This document shows, one piece after another, positions 55,383 through 63,551 of a stretch of DNA of 64,000 nucleotides (within the stretch, counting starts at the first letter, position 1; each line of letters begins with the position of its first letter). The notes under the pieces are model-generated. The model was not told the origin of the DNA. It saw only the letters and a program-made list of their open reading frames with translations, and ran no database searches. The stretch comes from Gammaproteobacteria bacterium. GTDB lineage: Bacteria > Pseudomonadota > Gammaproteobacteria > Pseudomonadales > Azotimanducaceae. The DNA is taken from contig VXLL01000004.1 of the NCBI GenBank assembly GCA_009841615.1, forward strand, positions 176,000 through 239,999, in the 5' to 3' direction. The translations under genes were made by a program, and so were the position numbers.

Positions 55383-58300
55383 AGTCTGCGACTTGACCGG
55401 CCACAACATGAATAACGTCGCCTTCTCGCTCGACGATCCCTTTGATGCGGACTAATTGTCCTTGCAATATTTCCGCACGATAGCTGTCCAGTACTGCTTT
55501 CCAAACTACGATATTACTGTTCCCCGTCTCGTCTTCTAACAAAAGAAAAACGACCCCAACGCTCGAACTTGGCCGTTGTCTACACGTGATCAGACCTGCG
55601 AGTTGCACTAAGCGGCCAGGCCTCACGGAAGGCAAGTCTGCTGCGGTAATGCACCGCTGAAATTCTTGATCACCCCGTAACAATTTCATTGGATGATCGC
55701 CTAAAGTAAGTCCGAGATAATTGAAATCCGACATCATACTTTCCCCGAGGGACGGTTCCGGCATTTCTACTTCAGTGTGATATGGTTCTGTCGCCTTTAC
55801 AGCCTGCCATAGGACAGGTAATTGTGCAATTCCAGCCGCATCCCAATGTGCTTGAAATCGATTCCCCGAAATACTCTTAAGTGCTCCAGCACGCGCTAGC
55901 GTAGTAAGCATCGCAGTAGTAAGTTCTGCCCTACGAGCCAGATCATCGATATCTTGATAGGGCTGATTTGCTTCAATGCGTAATCCAATATCTTCCCCTA
56001 ACCCCTTAATTTGTCGCAGTCCTACACGCATAGCTCCTTGTGGTCGATCATAAGCGGGCAACGCTTTATCGCACGGCTCTAAACAATAATCCCAGCCACT
56101 GTACTGGACATCGGCTGCACGCACTTCTAAATCATGTCTAGTTGCGTCTTGAATAATTTGGGACGGCGAATAGAAACCCATGGGCAAACTGTTCAATAAG
56201 CCGCAATAGAACGCAGCCGGCTCATAGCATTTCAACCAAGCTGAAATATAAACCAAAAGTGCGAAACTAGACGCATGAGACTCTGGAAATCCGTACTCTC
56301 CAAAACCCTTGATTTGTTCAAATATGCGATCTGCAAACTCTCGTGGATGCCCGCGTTGGAGCATCCCATCAATGAGTTTTTGTTGAAATTTTTCCAGACC
56401 ACCGCGACGCTGCCAGGCAGCCATTGCTCGTCGTAGCTGGTCTGCTTCACCGGCTGTGAAACCAGCCGCGACCATGGCTAACTCAATAACCTGCTCCTGA
56501 AAGATAGGAATACCTAACGTGCGTTCCAGTACTTTGCGGACGGCTTCATTGGAGTAAGTGACTTCTTCCTTTTGTTGCCGACGACGAAGATAAGGATGCA
56601 CCATGTTGCCCTGAATAGGACCAGGGCGCACGATCGCAACTTCAATCACCAAATCGTAAAAACACACCGGCTTGAGTCGCGGTAGCATCGACATCTGCGC
56701 TCTGGATTCCACTTGAAAGACCCCTAAACTATCGGCTCGGTGGAGCATTTCATAGGTCTTTGCGTCCTCTGGCGGGATGGCACTCACCGTCAATTGTTGA
56801 GACCCACGAAAACCGCGAAATTCATTGACTAACGTGAGTGTTTTGCGTATCGCTGTCAACATGCCTAGGCCCAGAACATCGACTTTCAGTAAGTGCATTG
56901 CTTCCAGATCTTCTTTATCCCACTGAATCACTGTTCGATCAGGCATCGCCGCGTTCTCCACCGGCACCAACTCAGACAGTGGACCGCGTGAGATCACAAA
57001 ACCTCCCACATGTTGCGATAAGTGGCGTGGAAAGCCAATGATTTCATTGACTAACGCGATAAAGAGCTGCATGGTTCGTGCTTGAGGATCCAGGCCTAAC
57101 TTCTGAAGTCTTTCATTAATTTCTTCTTGTTTGTCCCACCAGGACATGGATTTAGCTAATAAATCAACTGTATCTAAATCTAGACCCAGTGCTTTCCCCA
57201 CATCACGTATGGCACTACGCGGCCGATACGTGACTAACGTAGCTGCTAGCGCGGCTCGTTCGCGGGTGTACTTTGAATAGATAAATTGAATGACTTCTTC
57301 CCGACGTTCATGTTCAAAGTCCACATCAATGTCGGGAGGTTCGTGCCGTTCCTTCGATACGAATCGTTCAAACAATACGTGGATCCGGTCTGGGTCGACT
57401 TCAGTGATAAATAAACAATAGCAAATGGCTGAATTGGCTGCTGATCCCCTACCCTGACAAAGTATGTCGCGTTCCCGCGCAAAACGCACGATATCGTGTA
57501 CCGTTAAAAAATAGTATTCGTACTGTAATTCCGCGACGAGCACTAGTTCTTTTTCAATCAATTTTTCAACATCCGCTGGAATCCCTTGTGGCCAACGTTG
57601 TTGCGCCCCTTCGTAGGTTAATTGCCGTAAATATTCAGCCGCAGTCATCCCGGCCGGCACTAACTCTGCGGGATATTCATACCGTAGCGAGTTCAAAGAA
57701 AAATCACAAGCTCGGGCAATGGTGAGTGATTCTTGCAACAGTTCCTCAGCATACAATGCCGTCAACGCCTCGTAGGAACGTAGGTGTCTTTCCGCATTGG
57801 AAAAGGTCTTGGTTCCTAACTGACTCACCGGTAGACCAAGTCGAATGGCGGTCAGCGTATCCTGTAGAGCTTTACGTTCCGGGACATGCATGTGCACATC
57901 GTTGCTTGCCACCAGCGGTAGTTCCAATTGCATCGACAAAGTGAGCACATTAGCCGTTTTCATTAAATCATCATCGGTTAAAAACAGTTCCAGTGCCAGC
58001 CACAAATGCTTCAAATACTGTCGTAATCTTTGTCCTTGCGCGATTAACGTTTCTAGAGGCAGAGCTTTAGGTATCCACAATGCAAAACACTCGGACACCG
58101 TATCTTCTAAATCATGTAGGTGGAGTTCGTACTCACCTTTATTTCCACGACGGCGACCTTTAGTGATAAAAGCAGATAGTTGCGCATAAGCCTTACGTGT
58201 CGGCGCGAGTAATACCAGCTGCACTGCCTCTTCATCATTGCCATCCGAGAGATGAAATTCCGCACCGACGATCAGCTTGATTCCTTGCTGCGTCGCTGTT

Positions 58301-58509
58301 ACATGCGCTTTGACGATTCCGGATAGTGAGCACTCATCGGTAATAGCAATAGCTTCATATCCCAGTTCCTTCGCGCGTCTGACTAGTTCTTCCGGATGCG
58401 AAGCACCCTGTAAGAAAGAAAAATTACTCTTGCAATGTAGCTCAGCAAAAGGAACTCGAGCCTCATGCCTAGATTCTTGTTCAGCTTGAGCTTTAAGCGA
58501 AGTAGCCAT
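55306..58509 (-). CDS. dnaE2: Error-prone DNA polymerase DnaE2 (ImuC)
   Basis: About 1,067 residues, normal for DnaE2/ImuC, the polymerase of the SOS mutagenesis cassette. The N-terminal PHP domain opens FAELHCKSNFSFLQGASHPE. The palm holds PPDIDVDFEHERREEVI, with catalytic aspartates, and LKVDVLGLGMLTAI. The helix-hairpin-helix and OB-fold regions follow. The ATG at 58509 overlaps the end of imuB by 17 bp; three earlier in-frame ATGs (58533, 58530 and 58524) lie deeper in imuB. The stop overlaps the opposite hydrolase gene by 77 bp. It copies past lesions together with ImuA and ImuB. Confidence 0.95.
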   Translation of the reverse strand: MATSLKAQAEQESRHEARVPFAELHCKSNFSFLQGASHPEELVRRAKELGYEAIAITDECSLSGIVKAHVTATQQGIKLIVGAEFHLSDGNDEEAVQLVLLAPTRKAYAQLSAFITKGRRRGNKGEYELHLHDLEDTVSECFALWIPKALPLETLIAQGQRLRQYLKHLWLALELFLTDDDLMKTANVLTLSMQLELPLVASNDVHMHVPERKALQDTLTAIRLGLPVSQLGTKTFSNAERHLRSYEALTALYAEELLQESLTIARACDFSLNSLRYEYPAELVPAGMTAAEYLRQLTYEGAQQRWPQGIPADVEKLIEKELVLVAELQYEYYFLTVHDIVRFARERDILCQGRGSAANSAICYCLFITEVDPDRIHVLFERFVSKERHEPPDIDVDFEHERREEVIQFIYSKYTRERAALAATLVTYRPRSAIRDVGKALGLDLDTVDLLAKSMSWWDKQEEINERLQKLGLDPQARTMQLFIALVNEIIGFPRHLSQHVGGFVISRGPLSELVPVENAAMPDRTVIQWDKEDLEAMHLLKVDVLGLGMLTAIRKTLTLVNEFRGFRGSQQLTVSAIPPEDAKTYEMLHRADSLGVFQVESRAQMSMLPRLKPVCFYDLVIEVAIVRPGPIQGNMVHPYLRRRQQKEEVTYSNEAVRKVLERTLGIPIFQEQVIELAMVAAGFTAGEADQLRRAMAAWQRRGGLEKFQQKLIDGMLQRGHPREFADRIFEQIKGFGEYGFPESHASSFALLVYISAWLKCYEPAAFYCGLLNSLPMGFYSPSQIIQDATRHDLEVRAADVQYSGWDYCLEPCDKALPAYDRPQGAMRVGLRQIKGLGEDIGLRIEANQPYQDIDDLARRAELTTAMLTTLARAGALKSISGNRFQAHWDAAGIAQLPVLWQAVKATEPYHTEVEMPEPSLGESMMSDFNYLGLTLGDHPMKLLRGDQEFQRCITAADLPSVRPGRLVQLAGLITCRQRPSSSVGVVFLLLEDETGNSNIVVWKAVLDSYRAEILQGQLVRIKGIVEREGDVIHVVAGQVADFSQKLATMTTRKSYSQKIVQARNFR

Positions 58510-59941
58510 GTTGAAACCATCCATATTCATCATTAAACAACCAACATAAGGCACCACTTTCGTGTCGCCCGATGAAATAATCTCGCTGTACTCGGTCCTC
58601 CCACCAACCATCCTCGATACGTACTGGTCCTTGAAGAATCTCAAAGTCTTTGGACTTGACCGATAGCGGGCGTGCAAACAACCATAAGGGACGACTATTC
58701 GCCGCTATCTCGGTGCTGGGATGGTGTGATTTCTTGTGCCTTGTACTATGATCCGAAACCGGCGACCAAGCAAATTCCGGACGATGATCATCGTGGCTAC
58801 ACAACAACTCCCAGGAATCCGGACCGAGACGGGCCGTAAGCCGATCCAACAAATCTTCTGGCAGAACCGGTCTCACCTCATAACCACCCATTAAATCCTT
58901 CGTTAAAGCCCCGGCTTTAGCTAATGACGCTACCTGTGTTGCTTCTAACCTTAGCGATAACACCTCTTGCGGTAGCTTGCGCTCACTCAACGATAACTCA
59001 GAAAACTCCAAAATCGACTGTAGATCAATACGTGGATAGGCAAAACGACAAGAAATCGTTATGGTCTGTGCATCTGTAGCAGTAAATTGCCAAGTAGCTT
59101 CTACCACCCCTAGTTGTTTTGATTGCAGCCAATGTACCATCTCGATCACGAGTTGTTCCATTGGTTTCCTGAGAAATGGCTTATCCAATAATGGTTCTAA
59201 GAGATGAATAATCGAGGTAAATTGAGTAGCTGGCGCAACATATTGCTGTGGCTCTGCAAGTTCTCCGGTCAAACGCGAGAGATACCTGAGAACATCAGAG
59301 GAGAACCGTTGTCTTAGCTCGCCGCGTGGCAAATCCAAGAGTTCGCCGAAGAAACGTATCCCCATATTGAACATGCATTCGACGTCCGTAGTTTTGAGTT
59401 CAGAATACTTCAAACTCAGTGTGTGCAAGTGTTCTAGGGACTCCGAGCGAATCGTGGCTTCGTCAGGATAGTCGGTAAATGCAATGACACTATGTGCATG
59501 CGCAAATACTCGAGCTACGGCCGGTGTGTGTGCAATACCAATTTGAGCTGTGTGTCCGGCTTTAGCTAACGACCGCTTTAGATGTTGGACAATGTTGTTG
59601 AGTCCCTCAAATAATTTGAGGCTGCCAGAAACTTCAAGCTTGAGGTCATAAGGAAAACTCAATGCCACTCGTGGTGTGAAGCGATAAGCGATAGGCACTA
59701 GTTTTTCTAGATGTTTGTGTTCTGCCTCGCGATCCCGCCGGTAATGTAGGAGTTCAGGCACCAAACTAGTCGCTGTGGCCACACTGCTGCCTAGCAATAT
59801 CCCAGCCTCCTGGGCAGCTTCGTTCATGCGATACACCTTCTGATCGGCTACCAATACCGCGGGCTTTCTTTTTGTAAGATCTTGGCTGTATTGCGCTATT
59901 TCTAATCCCATGAGGGGTAAGTGCACACACAACCACAGCAT
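58493..59941 (-). CDS. imuB: ImuB, Y-family polymerase-like mutasome subunit
   Basis: About 482 residues. The ATG at 59941 (MLWLCVHLPLMGLE) is the usual ImuB start and overlaps the imuA stop by one base (TAATG), so translation is coupled. An ORF extension upstream lacks conservation. The palm, fingers and little-finger layout of Y-family polymerases is recognisable, but the catalytic acidic residues are absent (LCVHLPL replaces the DxDxF motif; LEVSGSLKLF replaces SxDE). This is normal for ImuB, which bridges ImuA, DnaE2 and the beta clamp. Its C-terminus ends GYFA. Confidence 0.92.
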   Translation of the reverse strand: MLWLCVHLPLMGLEIAQYSQDLTKRKPAVLVADQKVYRMNEAAQEAGILLGSSVATATSLVPELLHYRRDREAEHKHLEKLVPIAYRFTPRVALSFPYDLKLEVSGSLKLFEGLNNIVQHLKRSLAKAGHTAQIGIAHTPAVARVFAHAHSVIAFTDYPDEATIRSESLEHLHTLSLKYSELKTTDVECMFNMGIRFFGELLDLPRGELRQRFSSDVLRYLSRLTGELAEPQQYVAPATQFTSIIHLLEPLLDKPFLRKPMEQLVIEMVHWLQSKQLGVVEATWQFTATDAQTITISCRFAYPRIDLQSILEFSELSLSERKLPQEVLSLRLEATQVASLAKAGALTKDLMGGYEVRPVLPEDLLDRLTARLGPDSWELLCSHDDHRPEFAWSPVSDHSTRHKKSHHPSTEIAANSRPLWLFARPLSVKSKDFEILQGPVRIEDGWWEDRVQRDYFIGRHESGALCWLFNDEYGWFQHGYFA

Positions 59942-60675
59942 TAGTGCTTTACTCCAGCTAGCGAATGTTGCTGACGCCATTGTTGCCACTGTGCAGCTAT
60001 GCGCGTATTTGCAGATAACGCCTGGTACTCATGTAGTTGCAACGATAAATTTGGTACGGGCCATCCGCCTTTACGTTTCAGAATGGACAAGTTCACTTGG
60101 TCCTTTGTGTGAGTTTCGGCCAGTCTTAGACTGAGTCTTAGTTCGGCTGGAGAAGATTTCACTTGGGCGTGCATGGGCCGAAAAATCGTGATCCATGCGC
60201 GCCCTTCTTTAGCTCGCGTTTGGATGCGTCGCAATTGTTTTTCTTCAAGTTGTTGCTCGTCCAACCAAACAAGTATTGCACTACAACTGCCGGATTCCAA
60301 AATTTTTTCCGTCGCCCAGAGGGCTTCGCGGTGATTCTTCGGATGAACAAGAAAAACGCGGTTTACATCAATATCGCGGGCATTTAAAGCTGGCGCATAC
60401 GGTACAAAAGGTGGATTAACCCAGGCGATCCAACGTGTCTCCTCCCCCATGAGACAGCACAATCCAGGTATGAGGAGCTGTAGCTCGCCACAACCGTGTA
60501 CCTCGGGCAAGATTTCAACCAGTCCATCTCGCGGCCAACCGTTTCCATAGAGTAAGCGGTCTAAGGCAGTAAAACCGGTAGGCAGATTAGTACGCCGTTG
60601 ATACGCGGCGATTTCAGCTATGTCTTCAGCACGCCAGATGTCTTTATGTTTTAGGAGTGCTTGGAGTCCCGACAC
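59941..60675 (-). CDS. imuA: ImuA, RecA/SulA-like mutasome subunit
   Basis: About 244 residues. The GTG at 60675 gives VSGLQALLKHKDIWRAEDIA, as expected for ImuA. A longer frame to 60717 would begin inside the promoter palindrome, upstream of the likely transcription start, so it is rejected. TGFTALDRLLYGNGWPRDGL and LVEILPEVHGCGELQLLIPG are typical of the RecA-like core, without a full Walker A. ImuA starts the imuA-imuB-dnaE2 operon. No second lexA gene is present beside it, unlike in many cassettes. Confidence 0.9.
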   Translation of the reverse strand: MSGLQALLKHKDIWRAEDIAEIAAYQRRTNLPTGFTALDRLLYGNGWPRDGLVEILPEVHGCGELQLLIPGLCCLMGEETRWIAWVNPPFVPYAPALNARDIDVNRVFLVHPKNHREALWATEKILESGSCSAILVWLDEQQLEEKQLRRIQTRAKEGRAWITIFRPMHAQVKSSPAELRLSLRLAETHTKDQVNLSILKRKGGWPVPNLSLQLHEYQALSANTRIAAQWQQWRQQHSLAGVKH

Positions 60676-60690
60676 TACAATTCTGATTTT

Positions 60691-60733
60691 ATGTACATAT
60701 GTGTACTTTAAGTACACATATGTACAGTGTCAA
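60691..60733 (-). promoter_or_regulatory. imuA promoter with two head-to-head LexA-box-like sites
   Basis: On the minus strand, TTGACA (60733-60728) is 17 bp from TAAAGT (60710-60705). The box CTGTACATATGTGTAC (60727-60712) fills the spacer. A second copy in the opposite direction, ATGTACATATGTGTAC on the plus strand (60691-60706), covers the -10. Together they form a perfect 17-bp inverted repeat around one central base (60692-60726). LexA control is inferred from the operon type and the similarity to the lexA promoter box. Confidence 0.7.
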
Positions 60734-60738
60734 GAGTT
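60731..60738. repeat. Target-site duplication, left copy
   Basis: CAAGAGTT directly flanks the left terminal inverted repeat and matches 63443-63450 exactly. It overlaps the -35 hexamer of imuA. Confidence 0.85.
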
Positions 60739-60772
60739 AGTAGTGTAAAGTTTTAACTTTGTACAGTTAATT
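60739..60772 (+). repeat. Left 34-bp terminal inverted repeat
   Basis: Starts AGTAGTGTAAAG and ends ACAGTTAATT. It is identical over all 34 bases to the reverse complement of 63409-63442; the match stops at the next base. It holds an internal palindrome-like AAAGTTTTAACTTT. Confidence 0.9.
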
Positions 60773-61072
60773 TTGGATTTTTCGTGCCGTACTCTGTGAA
60801 GTATGCACGTGTTAGTGGACAACAAAGAATTTGTGGGTGAGCCAGAACGAATGCGGTACTCTTGAAAGAATTGCTCCATTCTGCTTCTAGCGTCCACAAA
60901 AGGCATCCGGTCGTCAGTTTGACGTGGGTAGCGCAGATCAGCGAAGCGATCCAGCGAAACGCCGCGGATAGCAGTAGCGCTAGCGTCCAACTTTAGTGCC
61001 GTTTCCGGCAACCGGAAGGTGTCGGAGGCAGAGCTCCCACCACAGCAAAAGGACGAGTGATTTCTTGAACCC

Positions 61073-61860
61073 TTATTCATCCTGAGTTGCTGCCACCTTG
61101 TGAAGCGCATGTTCAAATTCTACCGGCGACCGAAAATCTAAGGCCGAGTGTAATCGTGTTCGGTTATAGAAACCTTCAATGTATTCAAAGATTTTCAATG
61201 CCGCTTCCGACCGCGTCGCGAAGCGTCGCCGCCGTTGCTGGTGAATCAACTCCTTTTCCAACGAAGCGAAGAAACTCTCGGCCATCGCATTGTCGAAACA
61301 GTTTCCCACTGCACCCATGGACAGTGTGATTTTCTCCGCTCGGCAGACCGCTTGAAACGCCGTTGAGGTATACTGCGAACCGCGATCTGAATGATGAATG
61401 ACACCTCCTTGAAGACTCCGTTCCGAGATCGCTTTTTGCAGTGCTCGAACCATCAATTCGGAACCCTGTCGCGCACTGGTCGACCATCCCTCGATCCGGC
61501 GCGAAAACACGTCATTAATGATCGCTAAGTACAACGTCCCTTCCTGGGTCGGCACATACGTCGCATCCTGTACCATTTAGCGTAACTTGTCGAACGACGA
61601 GGAAACGCAATGCGGTGTGCGGCCGTGAGCTACCAATCTCGCATCAGTGACTTTTGATCACCTGTGGCGGACTTGTGCCACGGCAACGCACCCTTGCAAT
61701 GGAGAACCCGTAGACTGTCTGCGTCTTCGAACACCCGTACAGGAACAGATCCGCTTGCACCCACCGCGACGGTCCGCGTCGCAACCATGAGTAGTACCCG
61801 CTGCGGGAAACGCGCAACACGTAGCACATGGTTGATATGCGAAATTCGGTCTGATGCACC
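61073..61860 (-). pseudogene. IS3-family transposase OrfB, disrupted
   Basis: The intact 3' part (61576-61073) holds the DDE catalytic core of an rve integrase domain: VQDATYVPTQEGTLYLAIIND (first Asp in DATY), HHSDRGSQYTS (second Asp) and MAESFFASLEKELI (Glu). The 5' part survives only as FIKVHQTEFRISTMC and SRSGYYSWLRRGPSRW (near 61780-61860). Between them the reading frame shifts several times and roughly 30 residues of the expected length are missing. The enzyme cannot be made in full. Confidence 0.88.
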
Positions 61861-61861
61861 T

Positions 61862-62158
61862 TTATGAACTCGAAGACCGGTCGGGGGTCTTGATCGTTTC
61901 CTTGGCGAACCAGGCCGCGGCCTTTGCTAAGATCGCATTCTCTTCTTCGACCCGAGCCAGCTTCCGCTTCACCTGCCGCAACTCGCGGCGCAGTTCCACC
62001 GCCTCTGGGGTCACGATACCGTTGGCAGCAGCAATCCAACTACGGATCGTCGGCTCCGTCCGCTCAAACTCTTGAGCTAACGATGCCGCACTGCGACCCG
62101 CACGCGCTAACTTAACGATCTGCTCTCGATACTCCTCTGGATAATGCTTCCTGGACAT
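61862..62158 (-). CDS. IS3-family transposase OrfA
   Basis: A 98-residue helix-turn-helix protein. RKHYPEEYREQIVKLARAGR and SAASLAQEFERTEPTIRSWI form the HTH_Tnp_1 domain, and ELRRELRQVKRKLARVEEEN is the leucine-zipper-like part that mediates dimerisation. Length and order are complete. Normally it is joined to OrfB by -1 frameshifting, but the OrfB frame here is broken, so it is probably non-functional alone. Confidence 0.9.
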   Translation of the reverse strand: MSRKHYPEEYREQIVKLARAGRSAASLAQEFERTEPTIRSWIAAANGIVTPEAVELRRELRQVKRKLARVEEENAILAKAAAWFAKETIKTPDRSSSS

Positions 62159-62232
62159 AATTGTTTCCTCCTCTCGAAAAGAAAATTAAATTATGTCCAC
62201 TAACTAGTGCACACTCCAATTAGAGTTTGTCG

Positions 62233-62703
62233 TCAAAAATCGTCTAACGCTTTCTGCGCTTCAATGTCTTCGTCGACTCCAGTTTTGACCAAAGACCACC
62301 CATAGTCGCCTAGGGTTTTAATGTTGTTTTTAACGATGTCTTTGTAAGCTTTGTATTTTGCCTTCTTCAGTTCTTGATACGCTTTCCAATCTTCGTCCAC
62401 TCCGGTCTTCACGAGAGAAGCACCATACTCTCCAAGAGTTTTCTGATTATGTGCTTTGATTTCCGCTTTGATTGTGGTGTCCGTTTTGCCCGTTAACTGC
62501 TCAAGATAATTCTTCTCAGACTCTTGCTCCGCTTCCTGTTCCTTATCCTGTTTCAGTTGATCTGCTAACTTGTCATAACACGCCAGTCGCTTTTCGTCGT
62601 CTTCAATTTTCGAACAATCTAACAAATCGCCTTCTGTGACGGCGTTGGCGGAAATGCACAAACCGACAAAGACGAACACTACCACAACGACTCGATACTT
62701 CAT
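62233..62703 (-). CDS. Cargo gene: exported helical protein with repeated GVDED motif
   Basis: A 156-residue protein. The ATG at 62703 has GGAGG seven bases upstream. The signal peptide (YRVVVVVFVFVGLCISANA) is followed by LLDCSKIEDDEKRLACYDKL, a cysteine-pair motif seen in some small exported proteins (C-x3-D-x2-RLxCYD). A highly charged helix region follows (KQDKEQEAEQESEKNY). Two repeats then occur: TLGEYGASLVKTGVDEDW and TLGDYGWSLVKTGVDEDI. The repeats differ in DNA but not much in protein, which suggests selection. Function is unknown. It is the last of three cargo genes. Confidence 0.75.
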   Translation of the reverse strand: MKYRVVVVVFVFVGLCISANAVTEGDLLDCSKIEDDEKRLACYDKLADQLKQDKEQEAEQESEKNYLEQLTGKTDTTIKAEIKAHNQKTLGEYGASLVKTGVDEDWKAYQELKKAKYKAYKDIVKNNIKTLGDYGWSLVKTGVDEDIEAQKALDDF

Positions 62704-62813
62704 AAGCAATCCTCCAAAGGTGTATGTTATTGATAGTGTAGTCAGGATGGCTCTTACTCGTCATTCAGTTCCGTTAGCTTGTGGATCCTAAACCGTGCTC
62801 AGACCCGATTTCG

Positions 62814-63071
62814 CTATGTGCCAGAGTCGTGTCTACCTTGCTCAATTAACGTATTTAATCTATCAATAATTTTCTGGTTAATCATATTACCTTTCTCTTG
62901 ACTTTCGTCAATTAAACGTAACCGACTACCAAGAACCCCAAGCGTAATCGCAATAATAAGCCCTAAAATCCCTAGGATAACCAACAGGACGACACACGCT
63001 ATGAGGAGATTTTGCCCATCTAACATGAGGTAGTACATTTGCTGAAAAATTGTTTCGGCTTCAGGTCGCAC
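62814..63071 (-). CDS. Cargo gene: small single-pass membrane protein
   Basis: An 85-residue protein with one strong hydrophobic segment (about 22-46, LLIACVVLLVILGILGLIIA) and a charged C-terminal helix (RLRLIDESQEKGNMINQKII). AGGAG lies ten bases before the GTG start. No family was recognised. It lies 72 bp after the first cargo gene and 110 bp before the third, all on the minus strand. Confidence 0.68.
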   Translation of the reverse strand: MRPEAETIFQQMYYLMLDGQNLLIACVVLLVILGILGLIIAITLGVLGSRLRLIDESQEKGNMINQKIIDRLNTLIEQGRHDSGT

Positions 63072-63143
63072 TGTTTTCTAGCTCCTTACGTCGTTCTCTA
63101 TACACGGATAGCATTAACGCTTTTCTTTTTCTGCATGGGTCAT

Positions 63144-63332
63144 CTAATCGTCCTTTTCTTTAGGTTTCTTTTTCGGCGCGTCTTCCACGTATTCTTCTTC
63201 GGCGAGACCAGTCGCCATTTTCATAACGTGGATCGCATTAGCAACTTCACAGGCGGGTCTTTTTTCTCCGTTCGGTCCAATTACGTAATTTTCTGTAGGT
63301 GAGGATTCTGAGCTCGGTTGTTCATTCTTCAC
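63144..63332 (-). CDS. Cargo gene: small charged cytoplasmic protein
   Basis: A 62-residue protein. GGAGGT lies eight bases before the GTG start, an unusually strong ribosome site. The centre VIGPNGEKRPACEVANAIHV is followed by an acidic then lysine-rich tail (YVEDAPKKKPKEKDD). No known family. A TATAAT hexamer at 63367-63362 lies about 30 bases upstream of the start, so transcription can begin inside the element. Confidence 0.65.
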   Translation of the reverse strand: MKNEQPSSESSPTENYVIGPNGEKRPACEVANAIHVMKMATGLAEEEYVEDAPKKKPKEKDD

Positions 63333-63361
63333 TGTAATTTACCTCCTTCATAGTGGATATA

Positions 63362-63367
63362 ATTATA
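63362..63367 (-). promoter_or_regulatory. Candidate -10 element for the cargo genes
   Basis: The minus strand reads TATAAT, a perfect -10. A matching -35 at 16-18 bp (CGAATG region) is poor. It is 41 bp inside the right terminal inverted repeat. Confidence 0.35.
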
Positions 63368-63408
63368 TGTGTAGTATTTACAACATTCGAAGGAAGTCGG
63401 GAAGACTT

Positions 63409-63442
63409 AATTAACTGTACAAAGTTAAAACTTTACACTACT
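63409..63442 (-). repeat. Right 34-bp terminal inverted repeat
   Basis: Reverse complement identical to 60739-60772 over 34 bases. The outer end is at 63442. Confidence 0.9.
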
Positions 63443-63450
63443 CAAGAGTT
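63443..63450. repeat. Target-site duplication, right copy
   Basis: CAAGAGTT, identical to 60731-60738, directly follows the right terminal inverted repeat. Confidence 0.85.
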
Positions 63451-63551
63451 TAGTTGTACTTTTTTACAAAATTCGAGAATGAAGATGCCGAAACGGCAAG
63501 ATCAAAAGGTAAGGAGGAGATGCTGTGCTAGGGACTTCTAAGTGCTCTGAA

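Larger units (their letters stand above)
60804..62211 (-). mobile_element. Decayed IS3-family insertion sequence
   Basis: The ends TGCACGTGTTAGTGGACA (60804-60821) and, reversed, TGCACTAGTTAGTGGACA (62211-62194) match at 16 of 18 bases. The length of 1,408 bp and the orfA-orfB order are typical of the IS3 family. orfA is intact, while orfB carries frameshifts and an internal loss. No clear 3-4 bp target duplication was seen. About 250 bp between the end of orfB and the left terminus is longer than normal and unexplained. Confidence 0.85.
60739..63442. mobile_element. TIR-bounded insertion element with three cargo genes and a nested IS3
   Basis: The element is 2,704 bp. Its ends are perfect 34-bp inverted repeats (outer bases AGTAGTGTAAAG, inner bases ACAGTTAATT), flanked by identical 8-bp direct repeats, the mark of transposition. 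It contains three small minus-strand genes at 62233-63332 and an IS3-family element at 60804-62211. Without the IS3 it would be about 1.3 kb and lack any transposase, so it appears non-autonomous. An 8-bp duplication fits several families (IS256, IS66, IS1595, IS6); none was assigned with confidence. Confidence 0.85.

Noticed and set aside
60730..61116. A 128-codon open frame reading out of the IS3 end across the left terminal inverted repeat
   Set aside because: It spans the IS terminus and the repeat, has no ribosome site and resembles no protein; it is a by-product of the insertions.
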